From positions 19,243 through 83,242 of the forward strand of contig JBARRP010000107.1 in the NCBI GenBank assembly GCA_049644285.1: 64,000 nucleotides of DNA, read 5' to 3'. Shown here in pieces: positions 1 through 9,556 of the stretch; position 1 is the stretch's first letter, and every line of letters begins with the position of its first letter. This DNA is from CAVRXT01 sp049644285 (lineage in GTDB: Bacteria; Acidobacteriota; Terriglobia; Acidiferrales; UBA7541). Both the position numbers and the translations under genes were made by a program. Below the pieces are notes generated by a model. It was not told the DNA's origin, made no database searches, and was given only the letters and a program-made list of their open reading frames with translations.

Positions 1-829
1 TATCGCGGCCGAAGAGAGGTGAGGCAGACGGCGGCTCCTGCGGCAAAACGTCCAGCGCCGCCCCGGCCAATTGTCCTGCGTCCAGTGCGCGCGCCAGAGC
101 CGTCTCATCAATGATCGCACCGCGCGCCGTGTTAATCAGGTACGCCGTCGGCTTCATGTGGCGAAACACTTCGGCGTTGAACAAGCTATGCGTCTCCGGC
201 ATCAGCGGGGTGTGGATGGAAACATAGTCGGACACTTTCAGCAACTCGATGAAACCGACGCGCTCCACGCCCGCGCGAGCGGCAATTTCCGGCGGGATGT
301 AAGGATCGTGCGTTACAACCATCAGACCAAATGCCCTTGCTTTGGGCGCCACCAACTGCGGAATCCTGCCGAAACCCAACAACCCCAGAACGCTTCCCCG
401 CAAGCGGTGGATGGGAACGACCGCCGGCAATTCCCAGCGGCCCGCATGCGCGCGTGAATTCGCGAGGGGAATCTTGCGGACCAGCGCCAGGAGCAAAGCC
501 ATCGTGTGGTCGGAAACCTCGTCGATGCAATAATCGGGCACCTTGGTGACCACGATTCCCGCATTCGTGGCGGCAGCGATGTCTACGTTGTCGACCCCGA
601 TGCCGAATCGCGAGATGATCCGGCAGCGCTTCATTTCACGAATCATCTCCGCCGTGATCTTGGCGTAAGTCACGAGCAGCGCATCGGCGTCGCGGGCCAC
701 TTGCAGGATGGCCTCGGGCGTAGGTTCATGGGCAAGTCGTAGATCGGCGCCGATCTTCGACAGCACCTCGCGCGCGGGGTCGAGGCTCGGAAATACGGAA
801 TCGGAGACGGCCACGAGTAGCTGCGGCAT
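1..829 (-). CDS. D-isomer-specific 2-hydroxyacid dehydrogenase (3' end outside window)
   Basis: NAD-dependent oxidoreductase of the phosphoglycerate/2-hydroxyacid dehydrogenase family, probably cytosolic, interconverting a 2-oxoacid and a 2-hydroxyacid. The reverse-strand translation starts MPQLLVAVSDSVFPSLDP and stays open to base 1, so the C-terminus is missing. Family features in order are 'SRFGIGVDNVD' near residue 75, the nucleotide-binding loop 'LGLLGFGRIPQL' near residue 150, and the substrate/NAD segment 'INTARGAIIDE' near residue 235. The third glycine of the usual GxGxxG loop is a proline here. The ATG lies two bases after the stop of the upstream M24 peptidase gene, so the two are probably translationally coupled and co-transcribed. 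The exact substrate is not inferable. Confidence 0.88.
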   Translation of the reverse strand, partial: MPQLLVAVSDSVFPSLDPAREVLSKIGADLRLAHEPTPEAILQVARDADALLVTYAKITAEMIREMKRCRIISRFGIGVDNVDIAAATNAGIVVTKVPDYCIDEVSDHTMALLLALVRKIPLANSRAHAGRWELPAVVPIHRLRGSVLGLLGFGRIPQLVAPKARAFGLMVVTHDPYIPPEIAARAGVERVGFIELLKVSDYVSIHTPLMPETHSLFNAEVFRHMKPTAYLINTARGAIIDETALARALDAGQLAGAALDVLPQEPPSASPLFGRD

Positions 830-831
830 TT

Positions 832-2091
832 TTAGCGCGCCATCGCTTCTTCCATGTGCTCCATGAGCGTGAACACCACGGGCCCTTTGCCGGAAACGAG
901 AACATTCTCTTCGAGGCGGGTGGTCTGCTGCAGGCCTGGATGTCCCGCGAATGTCTCAATCGCGAAGTACATGTTCTCTTTGATTTCGGCCGGGTATTTG
1001 AGCGAATAGGCGCGGGAAATCCACATGCCCTCGTAGAGTGTAATGCCGATGCTATGCGCAAACTGCTGCAGAGTCACCGTACCGTACTTGTCATCGTCAT
1101 ACTCGGGAAATGCGGCCGCCACATCGGCGGTGGTGTTCCCAGGGCGCAGTTTTTCCAGCCCGGCATACATCGAATCGTAGACCTCTCGATACAGGTCAAT
1201 TTCCTTTTGGTTCATCTTCGCGGCGACCTTAAAGCAGCGCACAAAGTCGATGAAGTAGCCAGAAGGCCCCACGGCGTTGATGTCGATGATGACCAGATCA
1301 CCCTGGCGGATGATCTTATCGGTGGCCCAGCGGCGATACGGACTGGTGTTGCCCCCCGAAGCCACAATGATGTCGTAGATAATCTCGCAACCCCGTTCGA
1401 GCATGAACTCGTGTACCTTGGATTCGATTTCCCGCTCGCGCACGCCGGGCTTGAGCCACTCATACTTGATCTTCCACATCGCCGCATCACCGATACTCGA
1501 GGCCTGCTTGAGCAGCTCGATCTCGTCGCGGGTTTTAACAACGCGCGCCGCGGAAACCGCCGGCCAGCCATTCACAATCTTGAGGCCGGTCTTCTGAAAC
1601 GCTTCCAGGGCAGGCATATCGAAGTTGTCGATGCCGATGCGTTCCTTATGCACCTTATGCTCTTTCAAAACCTCGACCACGCTCTCCGCCATTCGCCCGG
1701 CCATGAACGGAACGGCGCCCTCTGCCCATTGCCAGGTGATCGCCGGCCGGATGCGGCCTTCCATCCATGGGAGATCGATCTTCGCGCACTGCAGGTCTGA
1801 GCCCGCCGTCTCGAAAAGCACCGGCTCGGCGCCGTGGGGCACGACGGCATAGCGGATGTTGATGTTGTATTTCCAATTGCCCTGGTAAGACGCAGTCGCG
1901 TACCGAATATTGGCGCCCGCAAACAGGACCAGCGCGCCCAGGTCATGAGCTTTCATCTGCTCCCGCAGGCGCTGCAAGCGATCTTTGCGTAAGCGATCGA
2001 AGTCCACGCGGTATTGCCAGTCAGCGCCAGTCTGGCTGTAAACGCGCCGCGGGTCCCACTCATGCGGCTTCCCTATGAAACTCGTATCCAT
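832..2091 (-). CDS. M24 family metallopeptidase (Xaa-Pro peptidase-like)
   Basis: About 419 residues of the pita-bread fold family (creatinase, prolidase, Xaa-Pro aminopeptidase). The N-terminal creatinase-like domain covers roughly residues 20-180 and the catalytic domain 190-419. Metal-ligand segments are visible as 'LVIIDINAVGPSGYFIDF', 'FAHSIGITLYEG' and 'ENMYFAIETFAGHPG', with the distal glutamate in 'TRLEENVLV'. The start chosen is MDTSFIGK because a GGGGGG run lies about 10 bases upstream; the frame stays open to 2154. Position between a molybdenum hydroxylase and a 2-hydroxyacid dehydrogenase suggests a catabolic role. Creatinase-like C-N hydrolysis of a small metabolite is as plausible as peptide cleavage. 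Confidence 0.88.
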   Translation of the reverse strand: MDTSFIGKPHEWDPRRVYSQTGADWQYRVDFDRLRKDRLQRLREQMKAHDLGALVLFAGANIRYATASYQGNWKYNINIRYAVVPHGAEPVLFETAGSDLQCAKIDLPWMEGRIRPAITWQWAEGAVPFMAGRMAESVVEVLKEHKVHKERIGIDNFDMPALEAFQKTGLKIVNGWPAVSAARVVKTRDEIELLKQASSIGDAAMWKIKYEWLKPGVREREIESKVHEFMLERGCEIIYDIIVASGGNTSPYRRWATDKIIRQGDLVIIDINAVGPSGYFIDFVRCFKVAAKMNQKEIDLYREVYDSMYAGLEKLRPGNTTADVAAAFPEYDDDKYGTVTLQQFAHSIGITLYEGMWISRAYSLKYPAEIKENMYFAIETFAGHPGLQQTTRLEENVLVSGKGPVVFTLMEHMEEAMAR

Positions 2092-2323
2092 TGTTCTGGT
2101 ACCCCCCATGCAAAATTCAAAGGCTAAGAATCGCCCCGCGAGGGAACACTCCACACGGGATCAGCACGACACACTCCCACTTCAACGCAAGGCCACACGC
2201 TCTTGGAAAGAACAATTCAAAAAAGAACGCAAGTATATAGTGCCGTGCATTTGGCCGTCCAGAAAGAAAGCGCCTCGCCGGAACGCTTGCGAATCAAATC
2301 CCGGTTGAGGAGCAGCGGAGTGG

Positions 2324-5038
2324 CTACTTCTTCGCGTGGACTGCGGCTTTTCGGCGGGATTTCGGAACCGACGGCGCTGCGGCGGGTGCGTCGTCCATGG
2401 GCAGGCAGAAGCGACGAATTCCGTCGTAGGAATGCAGGGCGCTGGCCACGGCGCCGGCGGTAGGAACACACCCTATTTCGCCTACCCCTTTCGCTCCGTA
2501 GCCTCCGACTTCATCCGGCACTTCAATCAGGATCACGTCGACCTTTGGCATGTCTCTGGCCCTCAGGATGCCCGTGTCGCGCAGGAGCAGAGAATCCGGT
2601 CTTCCATCCGTCGACGTGAAATTTTCCGAGAGTGCGTAGCCGAGCCCCATGTGCACCCCGCCTTCCATTTGTTCGGCGCAAAGCCGCGGGTTGATGGCAT
2701 GGCCGACGTCGTGAGCCGCCACGACGCGTTCGAGCCGGCCATTTTCGCCGAGGATCACCACCTGAGTTGCATAGCTGAAGGTCAAGTGTGTCGTCGGGTT
2801 TTCCAAGGCCGCGGGGGTGCCGGGCTTGGTGGTGAAATCACAGACGTAATCGCCTCCGTACTCGCGGCCAACTAGCTTCTCGAGGGGCGATTGCTTGAGG
2901 TCGGCGGCCAGCTTGCTTCCCGCCCGCTGTGCCGCAGCACAACTCAGCGTGGTGGCACGCGACGCCCACGTCTCCCCGCACTTGACGCCGAGGTCTTTGT
3001 CCCAGCGCACCGTCATGATGTCGAGCGGCAGGCCCGTCTCCTCGCACACGGCCTGCCGAATGGTTGTGAAAAGCCCCTGGCCCAGTTCCGTGTAACCGGT
3101 GAGGATATCCACTCGGCCACCTTCCACGACGCGGATTAAGATGTGCCCGCTATCTACCGTTCCGTTTCCAATGCCGGTGCTCTTGATTCCGCAGCCGATG
3201 CCCGCATACTTTGCGCTCTTGTAGATGTCTTTCACCGCTTCGAGCGACTTGCGCAGGCCGCGGACGCTCTCTCGCATGATCTGGCCGGTAGCGAAGGCAT
3301 CGCCCGGGTTCAGAATGTTCCGGATGCGGATGTCATAACCATCGACGCCCACCCTTTCGGCGAGGATATCCATGATCCCTTCCATGGCGAAGTGGGCTTG
3401 GTTGGTGCCGAAGCCACGCATCGCTCCGCTTGTCGGGTTGTTCGTGTACACGGCCTTGGATTCGATGTCCACGTTGGGCACGCGGTAGGGGCCGCAAGAA
3501 TGGCACGCCGCGCGAAGCAGGCACTTGCTGCTGGTGCCCGCGTAGCCTCCAGCGTCGCCGACAATCCGAGCGCGCACGGCGAGCAGATGGCCTTCGGCAT
3601 CGGCGCCGACGGTGTAGTGCATCGTCATCGGATGGCGCTTGACGTGGTGCTGCGTGGATTGCTTTCGCGTGAGAACCGTCTTCACCGGACGCTGCAGGAG
3701 AAGCGCCGCCAGCGCGGTCTGCGCCTGAATCGAAAGCTCTTCTTTGGCGCCAAAGGCTCCGCCGCTCGCCACCAGCGCGATTTCAACTTCCTCAAGCGGC
3801 AGTTTCAGCACTCGCGCGATCTGGCGCTGGTCGAACACTGAGCCTTGGCTCTGCGTGCGTACCTCGACGCCGTTCCCCTGAGGCAGCACCAGGCATGCCT
3901 CCGGCTCAAGAAAGGCAATTTCGATCGGCTGCGTGGCGAAGGTCTGCTCGATGACATGCGTCGAAGCGGCCAGCGCTGCATCGACGTCTCCCCGCGCAAA
4001 CGCGGTGGTTTCGATCAGGTTCTCGGAGTGATAGAGGTTGCCGGGCCCATGCACCTGCGGCGCGCCGGGCTCGAGTGCCGCGAACGGGTCCGTCACCGGC
4101 GGGAGCACCTCGTACTCGACCTCCACTTTATCCGCGGCTTGGCGCGCATGGAACATGGAGTCGCCGACCACGAGCGCGAGGAAGTCTCCGACGCAGCAGG
4201 TGGTTTCACCGACCGCGACGAACATGGGTAAGTCGGGAACGTTGAGCCCTGTGCCCCGCCCTCCGGGAACATCGCTTGCGGTGAAAATTTTCACAATCCC
4301 TGGCATCGCCCGGGCCGCGGATGTGTGAATCGCCAGAACCTTGGCCCGTGGGTGCGCACTCAGTACCAGTGCGCCATGCAGCATCCCCGGAACGCGCATG
4401 TCGTCCACGAAAGGCTTCTCACCTAAAGCTTGGTCAATTCCTTCGTAGCGCAAAGGCGACCGGCCGACTCCATTCGCGTGATTATCTGCCGCAAATGCTG
4501 GATTACGGCTTAATCCGAATTCTTCGCCGAAAAAGAAATGGCGTCGTGGCTCGTTGCGCGGAAGGCATTTGCCGTCGTTCCAGGCTTCGCCGGCTGTTTG
4601 AATCGCGTCGATGATCCGTCCGTAGCCCGTGCAGCGACAAAGATGGCCGCTGAGCGCCTTCGCGACAGCCTCGCGGTCATCGGTGCACCCTTGCCGCAGC
4701 AGCGATGACGCGCGGACAAGGATTCCGGGGATGCAGAAGCCGCACTGCACTCCCCCTTCGAGCACGAACGCTTCGCCGAGCACCCGGCGCATTTCTTCCG
4801 GGACACCCTCGAGCGTGACCACGTCGCGCCCTTCCATCTGTTCCGGCTTGCGCAGGCAGGCGAGCACCGGCCGCCCGTCCACCAGAATCGCGCAGCAGCC
4901 GCAGGTGCCTTCCGGAGCGCAGCCGTTCTTGGCAGAAACGATGCCGCACTCCTCGCGCAGGACCTCGAGGAAGTCCATCCCCGGCTCGTACGAGCCAGCG
5001 GTCGGCTTTCCGTTCAAGGTGAAATTGACCTTGGGCAA
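2324..5038 (-). CDS. Fused [2Fe-2S]/molybdopterin xanthine dehydrogenase-family hydroxylase
   Basis: A 904-residue molybdenum hydroxylase that carries its iron-sulfur and molybdenum domains in one chain and has no FAD domain. Residues 1-80 form a plant-type ferredoxin domain with 'CAPEGTCGCC'. Residues 80-155 hold the second cluster, 'GGVQCGFCIPG' and 'LCRCTGYGR'. The molybdopterin domain fills roughly 190-890, with the active-site glutamate in 'GAKGVGEIGC' near the C-terminus. Such fused proteins resemble aldehyde oxidoreductase and the group annotated as selenium-dependent xanthine dehydrogenase. There is no Tat signal, so it should be cytoplasmic. It is the first gene of the putative minus-strand operon; a 232-base gap separates it from the peptidase gene. 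The start ATG is preceded by a GAGGAGAA ribosome site. Confidence 0.9.
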   Translation of the reverse strand: MPKVNFTLNGKPTAGSYEPGMDFLEVLREECGIVSAKNGCAPEGTCGCCAILVDGRPVLACLRKPEQMEGRDVVTLEGVPEEMRRVLGEAFVLEGGVQCGFCIPGILVRASSLLRQGCTDDREAVAKALSGHLCRCTGYGRIIDAIQTAGEAWNDGKCLPRNEPRRHFFFGEEFGLSRNPAFAADNHANGVGRSPLRYEGIDQALGEKPFVDDMRVPGMLHGALVLSAHPRAKVLAIHTSAARAMPGIVKIFTASDVPGGRGTGLNVPDLPMFVAVGETTCCVGDFLALVVGDSMFHARQAADKVEVEYEVLPPVTDPFAALEPGAPQVHGPGNLYHSENLIETTAFARGDVDAALAASTHVIEQTFATQPIEIAFLEPEACLVLPQGNGVEVRTQSQGSVFDQRQIARVLKLPLEEVEIALVASGGAFGAKEELSIQAQTALAALLLQRPVKTVLTRKQSTQHHVKRHPMTMHYTVGADAEGHLLAVRARIVGDAGGYAGTSSKCLLRAACHSCGPYRVPNVDIESKAVYTNNPTSGAMRGFGTNQAHFAMEGIMDILAERVGVDGYDIRIRNILNPGDAFATGQIMRESVRGLRKSLEAVKDIYKSAKYAGIGCGIKSTGIGNGTVDSGHILIRVVEGGRVDILTGYTELGQGLFTTIRQAVCEETGLPLDIMTVRWDKDLGVKCGETWASRATTLSCAAAQRAGSKLAADLKQSPLEKLVGREYGGDYVCDFTTKPGTPAALENPTTHLTFSYATQVVILGENGRLERVVAAHDVGHAINPRLCAEQMEGGVHMGLGYALSENFTSTDGRPDSLLLRDTGILRARDMPKVDVILIEVPDEVGGYGAKGVGEIGCVPTAGAVASALHSYDGIRRFCLPMDDAPAAAPSVPKSRRKAAVHAKK

Positions 5039-5106
5039 ACTTTCTCCTCACGCGCCGGGCCGATCAGAGCGTGGGACGCATTCTCGACGCACTCCCACTT
5101 GTTCGA

Positions 5107-5133
5107 ATTATAGCATTTATCGAATGCGTTCAT
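5107..5133 (-). promoter_or_regulatory. Extended -10 promoter for the fused molybdenum hydroxylase gene
   Basis: Read on the minus strand, the sequence TGCTATAAT is a consensus extended -10 element (TGnTATAAT). It lies about 70 bases upstream of the hydroxylase start. The -35 region is weak, around ATGAAC, which is common for extended -10 promoters. This is a sequence match only. Confidence 0.5.
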
Positions 5134-5245
5134 TTGGCTGGGTCGGTGACCGCTGCCGATCTAAACGAGCGGGCGCCACAGCCTTCTAGAAACAGGCTTT
5201 GTGGGCATCCCACACGCCGCGTGCAGCATCGCACTGACAAACAAA

Positions 5246-6508
5246 ATGAGAAGCTCGTCCAGGAAATCACCGTCCCTTATCCAGAGGCTCGCCTCAGCCC
5301 CCTCTGGAATCATTTGCCTGCAGCGAAGGTGGTCTTTGAATTTCCGGTCAAGCATTTTGCTTGCGTCATCTTTGGTTCTTGGAATGTCCGGATGTTTTTT
5401 GGCCACCTCTTCCCTCGCTCCTCCCTTTGGGCCTCCGCCGGACATGATCGTCGCGAGTGTCGCGGATTTGGGACCGCTCCAAACAACGCCCAAGATTCTA
5501 GGAAGAGATGGCGGCTACAGCGGCGTGTTCCAGGGCAAATCGGCGTGGCTGTACGGCGACACATTCCTCGCGAGCCAGGACGCAGAAAACCGCACGTTGA
5601 TCAGCGACTCGTGGTCATTTACAACCGACCTCAACGCACAAAACGGCATTACGGGCTTCCAGGAACGAGACGATGCTGTGGGGCACCCACCATGATTCTC
5701 ACCGAGACTCCACAGGAGCGCGCATTCAATCAGGCCCATGGCGGCAATCCCTGCCGGGAACAACCGTGCGGTGCTCGGTTTGCCCTTTGGCCATCGACAA
5801 TCATTGCCGACCCTTCAGGCAACCGTGCGTTGATTTTCTATAACCTGATCTCGGCCGCGCCTGGCAACTTCAACTTCCACGAACTCGGCAACTCCGTGGC
5901 AATCTGGCTGAACTTCGCAGACCAGCCGCAACGTCCCACGATAAACCCGCCGGTCGTGGCAGACCACCCTGACCTGCTCTTCAGTGCGAACGAGCCGAAC
6001 TTCGGTTCGGCGGCGCTTATGAAACAGGGAACGCTCTACGTCTATGGCTGCGGGAGCGTGGGTCTCGGCAAGGAGTGCAAGTTGGGACGCGTCAACCCTG
6101 CCAACGTGCTCGACCGGAACGCCTGGACGTTTTTCGCGGGCAACGGCGATTGGTCCACCCAAGTCGGCGACGCGGTCTCAGTGTTCGGCGGCGACGATAT
6201 TCTGAACGTTTCCTGGAACCAATTCCTTCAGCGATATGTGGCGGTCTACAGCCAACCGCTGTCCGAAAACGTGATGCTACGCACGTCGCCGAATCCGGAA
6301 GGCCCCTGGTCAGGTGAGATCAAAGCATTCACCGCCATGCGACCGGCGCCCAGGCGGCACGAATGTCCACGACGCGCAGGCGCATCCCGAATACAATGTC
6401 GATGGCGGACGCGTGATGTTCGTCAGCTACTCGCGTTCCACCGGGACCTTCTCAAGCGAAGTCCGGACTGTGTCGCTCGAACTGAAACCTCCCAACGTGC
6501 AGCCGTAA
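5246..6508 (+). pseudogene. DUF4185-like secreted lipoprotein gene with two frameshifts
   Basis: Three overlapping reading frames join into one protein. Frame A (from about 5246) begins MRSSSRKSPS and has a hydrophobic stretch ending in a lipobox-like 'GMSGC', then 'GVFQGKSAWLYGDTFLA'. Near 5688, in a GGGG run, the homology moves to frame B, which continues 'GNRALIFYN', 'FSANEPNFGSAAL' and 'WNQFLQRYVAVYSQPLSENV'. Near 6350, in 'ccaggcggc', it returns to frame A and ends with 'VMFVSYSRSTGTFSSEV'. The motifs resemble extracytoplasmic five-bladed propeller, glycosidase-like DUF4185 proteins. One lost base and one gained base explain the pattern. Either the gene is decaying or the assembly has errors. 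Family name is from memory of the motifs and is moderately sure. Confidence 0.6.
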
Positions 6509-6626
6509 TAAGGCCGGCTATAGCGCCTGATAAGTACTGAGAAGTACCCTCATCGAAAATCGAAGCGCCCGAATCCCCTTGACCGGTGTTTGCTTTGCAA
6601 CTACTATCCGTGCCGATTCGCCAATC

Positions 6627-8888
6627 ATGGAATCCGTAACCGGGCAAACCGTCTCTCACTATGTCATAGCTCGCAGGCTTGGCAGCGGCGGTATGGGTGT
6701 GGTGTATGAAGCTGAGGACACGCGCCTCGAACGTCATGTTGCCCTGAAGTTCTTGTCACAAGAATTAGCGCAGGACGCACATTCACTGGAACGCTTTCAG
6801 CGCGAAGCTCGTGCGGCCTCTGCTCTCAATCACCCCAATATCTGCACCGTCTACGCCATCGAGCAGCATGAGCGGCAGCACTTCATCGTTATGGAGTTGC
6901 TGGAGGGGCAGTCGCTCGCACTGATGATCGGCCGGCGTCCGTTCGAGATCGAGCAGTTGCTGGCCCTCGCAATCCAGATTGCCGACGCTCTGGAATCGGC
7001 ACACGCGAAGGGCATCGCGCACCGCGATATCAAACCGGCGAATATATTCGTCACGCCGCGAGGGCAAGTGAAGATTCTCGATTTCGGGCTGGCCAAGATT
7101 GAGGCTTCGCGGTCCCAAATCGATGCCGTAACGCAGGTGGAGACCATGGGGCACGTGGACGATCTCACGACACTGGGAACGGCGATCGGCACCGTGTCAT
7201 ACATGTCGCCCGAGCAGGCGCGCGGACAGCTTACCGATTCTCGAACCGACTTGTTCTCAATGGGAACGGTTCTCTATCAGATGGCGACCGGGCTCCTCCC
7301 CTTTCAGGGCGATACCTCGGGCGTGGTTTACGAAGCGATTCTCAACCGCGACCCAGTTCCGATCATGCAAGTGAGTCCTGCCCTGCCGGCGGGATTCGCT
7401 CGCATCGTAGAAAAGGCTCTGGAAAAAGACAGAAATTTACGTTATCAGACCGCCACCGACCTAAAGACCGACTTGATCCGGCTCAAGCGTGACATTGATT
7501 CCGGTCACAAGCGGGCGGCTGATTCTAGCGAATCGCGCGCGGGAATTGCCAAACAAAGCGCGAAATCCGTAGCGGTCCTCTATTTCGAGAACCTCAGCGG
7601 GGCGAAGGAAGATGAGTACTTTCGCGACGGAATCACCGAAGACATCATCACCGAGCTTTCCAAGATTAAGGGGTTGAACATCTTCTCGCGCCCGACTGTG
7701 CTCGTTTACCGAGACAAGCAGGTGACTCCCGCACAGATTGGGCAACAGCTCAGAGCGTCGTATGTCTTGGCAGGCAGCCTGCGCCGCTCCGGCAATCGCC
7801 TGCGCATCAATACGCAACTGGTGGACACCACCACCGATTTTCCCATCTGGTCCGAGCGCTACGACCGCGAGATGAAAGACGTCTTCGAAGTGCAGGACGA
7901 GATCGCCAGCAAGATCGCCCAAGCGCTACGCATCACCTTGTCCCCGCAGGAGCAGGAAGCCATTGCCGCAAAACCAACCGACAATCTTCAAGCATACGAC
8001 CTTTACCTGCGCGGCAAGAGCTACGCACGGCGTCTCCAGCGCCAGGACCTGGAATTCGCGCTCCAGATGTTTGAGAACGCAGTCATTCTGGATCCGAATT
8101 TTGCTCTCGCCTACGCCGCCATCGCCAATGTGTGCGCCCAGAATCATTACAACTACGGCCGCGACCCCGTTTGGATGGAACGCGCCATGAAGGCATCGGA
8201 AACCGCGGTTGTCCTGCGGCCCGATTTGCCGGAGGTGCAGGTGGCCCAAGCTTGGATCCTTTACGCGAATGGCAAGTACGATGAAAGTGTGGCGGTTGTC
8301 CAGAAAGCGATCGACCGCAAGCGCGATTGCGAGGGAGCGTACTACATCCTGGGACGCACTTTGTTTTCTTCCGGGCGCTATCAGGAGGTGGCAAACATTG
8401 TCGATGCCGCGGTGCAGGCGAGTGGCGACGATTACAACATCTACGTTCCGATCATGAATGCGCTCGGAGCTTTGGGAAAGGAAGAAGCCCTTCGCAATCT
8501 CCGGCAGCAGCGCGTCGCCGCGCTGGAACGACATCTACATCAGGTGCCCGAAGACGCTCGCGCACGCATTCTTCTGGCGGGAGATTATGCCCAAATGAAT
8601 CGGCTGGAAGAGGCGGTTCGCGAAACGAATCTCGCCATCACCCTTCGCCCAAACGAGGCCACTGTGCTGTACAACGCCGCATGCGTCTTCTGCCAGATGA
8701 AGAGGAAGCCGGAGGCTTCGGAAGCCCTTCGCAAGGCCTGGGAAGCTGGTTTCAAGGACCCGGATTGGGCGCGCCGTGATCCCGACCTCGCTCTCCTGCA
8801 CGGTGATCCGGAATTCGAGCGACTCTATCCTGAAAAGGCCGCGTCCACCGAGCGCTCAGCAGCCGCTCAGAAGCTCAGCGCATCGTAA
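6627..8888 (+). CDS. Serine/threonine protein kinase with TolB/FlgO-like domain and TPR repeats
   Basis: About 754 residues. The N-terminal Hanks-type kinase domain (about 10-285) has the glycine loop 'LGSGGMGVVYEAED', the ATP lysine in 'HVALKFL', the catalytic loop 'HRDIKPANIF', 'DFGLAK' and 'SYMSPEQARG'. Residues 310-440 hold the module starting 'SVAVLYFENLSG' that resembles the TolB N-terminal/FlgO domain of CadC-like regulators. Residues 450-745 contain TPR-like helical repeats. This architecture is abundant in Acidobacteriota and is thought to act in signalling. No clear membrane segment is seen, so a cytosolic location is likely. The start MESVTGQTVSHYVI was preferred over the in-frame codon at 6579 because it sits at the usual distance before the kinase domain; no strong ribosome site is visible. 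Confidence 0.92.
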   Translation: MESVTGQTVSHYVIARRLGSGGMGVVYEAEDTRLERHVALKFLSQELAQDAHSLERFQREARAASALNHPNICTVYAIEQHERQHFIVMELLEGQSLALMIGRRPFEIEQLLALAIQIADALESAHAKGIAHRDIKPANIFVTPRGQVKILDFGLAKIEASRSQIDAVTQVETMGHVDDLTTLGTAIGTVSYMSPEQARGQLTDSRTDLFSMGTVLYQMATGLLPFQGDTSGVVYEAILNRDPVPIMQVSPALPAGFARIVEKALEKDRNLRYQTATDLKTDLIRLKRDIDSGHKRAADSSESRAGIAKQSAKSVAVLYFENLSGAKEDEYFRDGITEDIITELSKIKGLNIFSRPTVLVYRDKQVTPAQIGQQLRASYVLAGSLRRSGNRLRINTQLVDTTTDFPIWSERYDREMKDVFEVQDEIASKIAQALRITLSPQEQEAIAAKPTDNLQAYDLYLRGKSYARRLQRQDLEFALQMFENAVILDPNFALAYAAIANVCAQNHYNYGRDPVWMERAMKASETAVVLRPDLPEVQVAQAWILYANGKYDESVAVVQKAIDRKRDCEGAYYILGRTLFSSGRYQEVANIVDAAVQASGDDYNIYVPIMNALGALGKEEALRNLRQQRVAALERHLHQVPEDARARILLAGDYAQMNRLEEAVRETNLAITLRPNEATVLYNAACVFCQMKRKPEASEALRKAWEAGFKDPDWARRDPDLALLHGDPEFERLYPEKAASTERSAAAQKLSAS

Positions 8889-9556
8889 CGCGGGCCGCGC
8901 GTCTCCGCTAGCGGCGCGCTACGGCCTTTTGCAGCACGCGATCGACGATCGACTTGAACTCGGCGTCGGTCAGCAGGTCATGGGAGAGCCCGAACTTCTA
9001 ACCCTTCGACCCGTACCTGCCTTGTCGTGATCCGTCGGCGCCGGAATGCGGGCGCAATACAGCCATTGCCCTAAGGCGTAAATCGGCCAGTTTCGCCCGA
9101 GTAACGGCGTATCCGGCAACAACCAGCGTGGAAGTTTCCGATTGCACGACGACAGGACACCCACCTCTCGGAGCCGTCTTTTCAAATACCGTTCCAGCCG
9201 GCCTCGGATCAACACGCAGCATTGCTCGTTGAGCCCGTTACCGCCATAAAGACAAACGCGTTCGCTGCATCGCAAGCAGCCGTAGTGAGCTTTTGATGAC
9301 GAAGACCTTGCGCCCGTGGCAACTCGACAATTACGGAGATGACCCTTCATTCATTTCTATCGTCCGAGCGTTGCAGGCCGGCACGCGGGACGAATCCTTC
9401 AAAGCGCCTCCGAGTGAAACTTCCTTTCCGTTTGGGAATCAGATGATCGGGTCTCCTGCTGGAGCTAATGATGGAGTATTCGTCCCATGCCCTCTCTGTC
9501 GAGCGAACCCTTGACGAATTACACAGAGCGGGATTCAATCCCTGGGGGAGATGAAA
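8889..9556. other. Intergenic region of 668 bases between kinase and molybdoenzyme genes
   Basis: The left end holds a short relic of an HMGL-like gene, listed separately. The rest, about 9000-9556, has overlapping open frames on both strands that lack recognisable motifs and look spurious. The last ~100 bases must hold the promoter of the molybdoenzyme-sigma operon, but no unambiguous -35/-10 pair was found. A GGGGGAG ribosome site stands directly before the next gene. Confidence 0.5.
8908..8997 (-). pseudogene. 3' relic of an HMGL-like aldolase/synthase paralogue
   Basis: Minus-strand translation reads KFGLSHDLLTDAEF followed by KSIVDRVLQKAVARR and a stop. This matches the C-terminal 23 residues of the intact gene ending at 13034 (LLTEAEFKSIVDRV, LQKAAARR) almost exactly, including about 20 bases after the stop codon. 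A TAG stop interrupts the frame just upstream at 8998-9000, and nothing homologous to the rest of the gene follows. It is therefore the tail of a deleted or recombined second copy. See the finding on this relic. Confidence 0.75.

Noticed and set aside
856..1800. 314-codon plus-strand frame opposite the M24 peptidase gene
   Set aside because: Shadow of a clear minus-strand gene; no domain or ribosome site.
5071..5245. N-terminal extension of the large plus-strand frame before the DUF4185-like gene
   Set aside because: It overlaps the promoter of the divergent hydroxylase gene, and the lipoprotein signal lies in a different frame.
8970..9350. 126-codon minus-strand frame after the kinase gene
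   Set aside because: Unusual composition, no motif, and it overlaps the HMGL relic in another frame.
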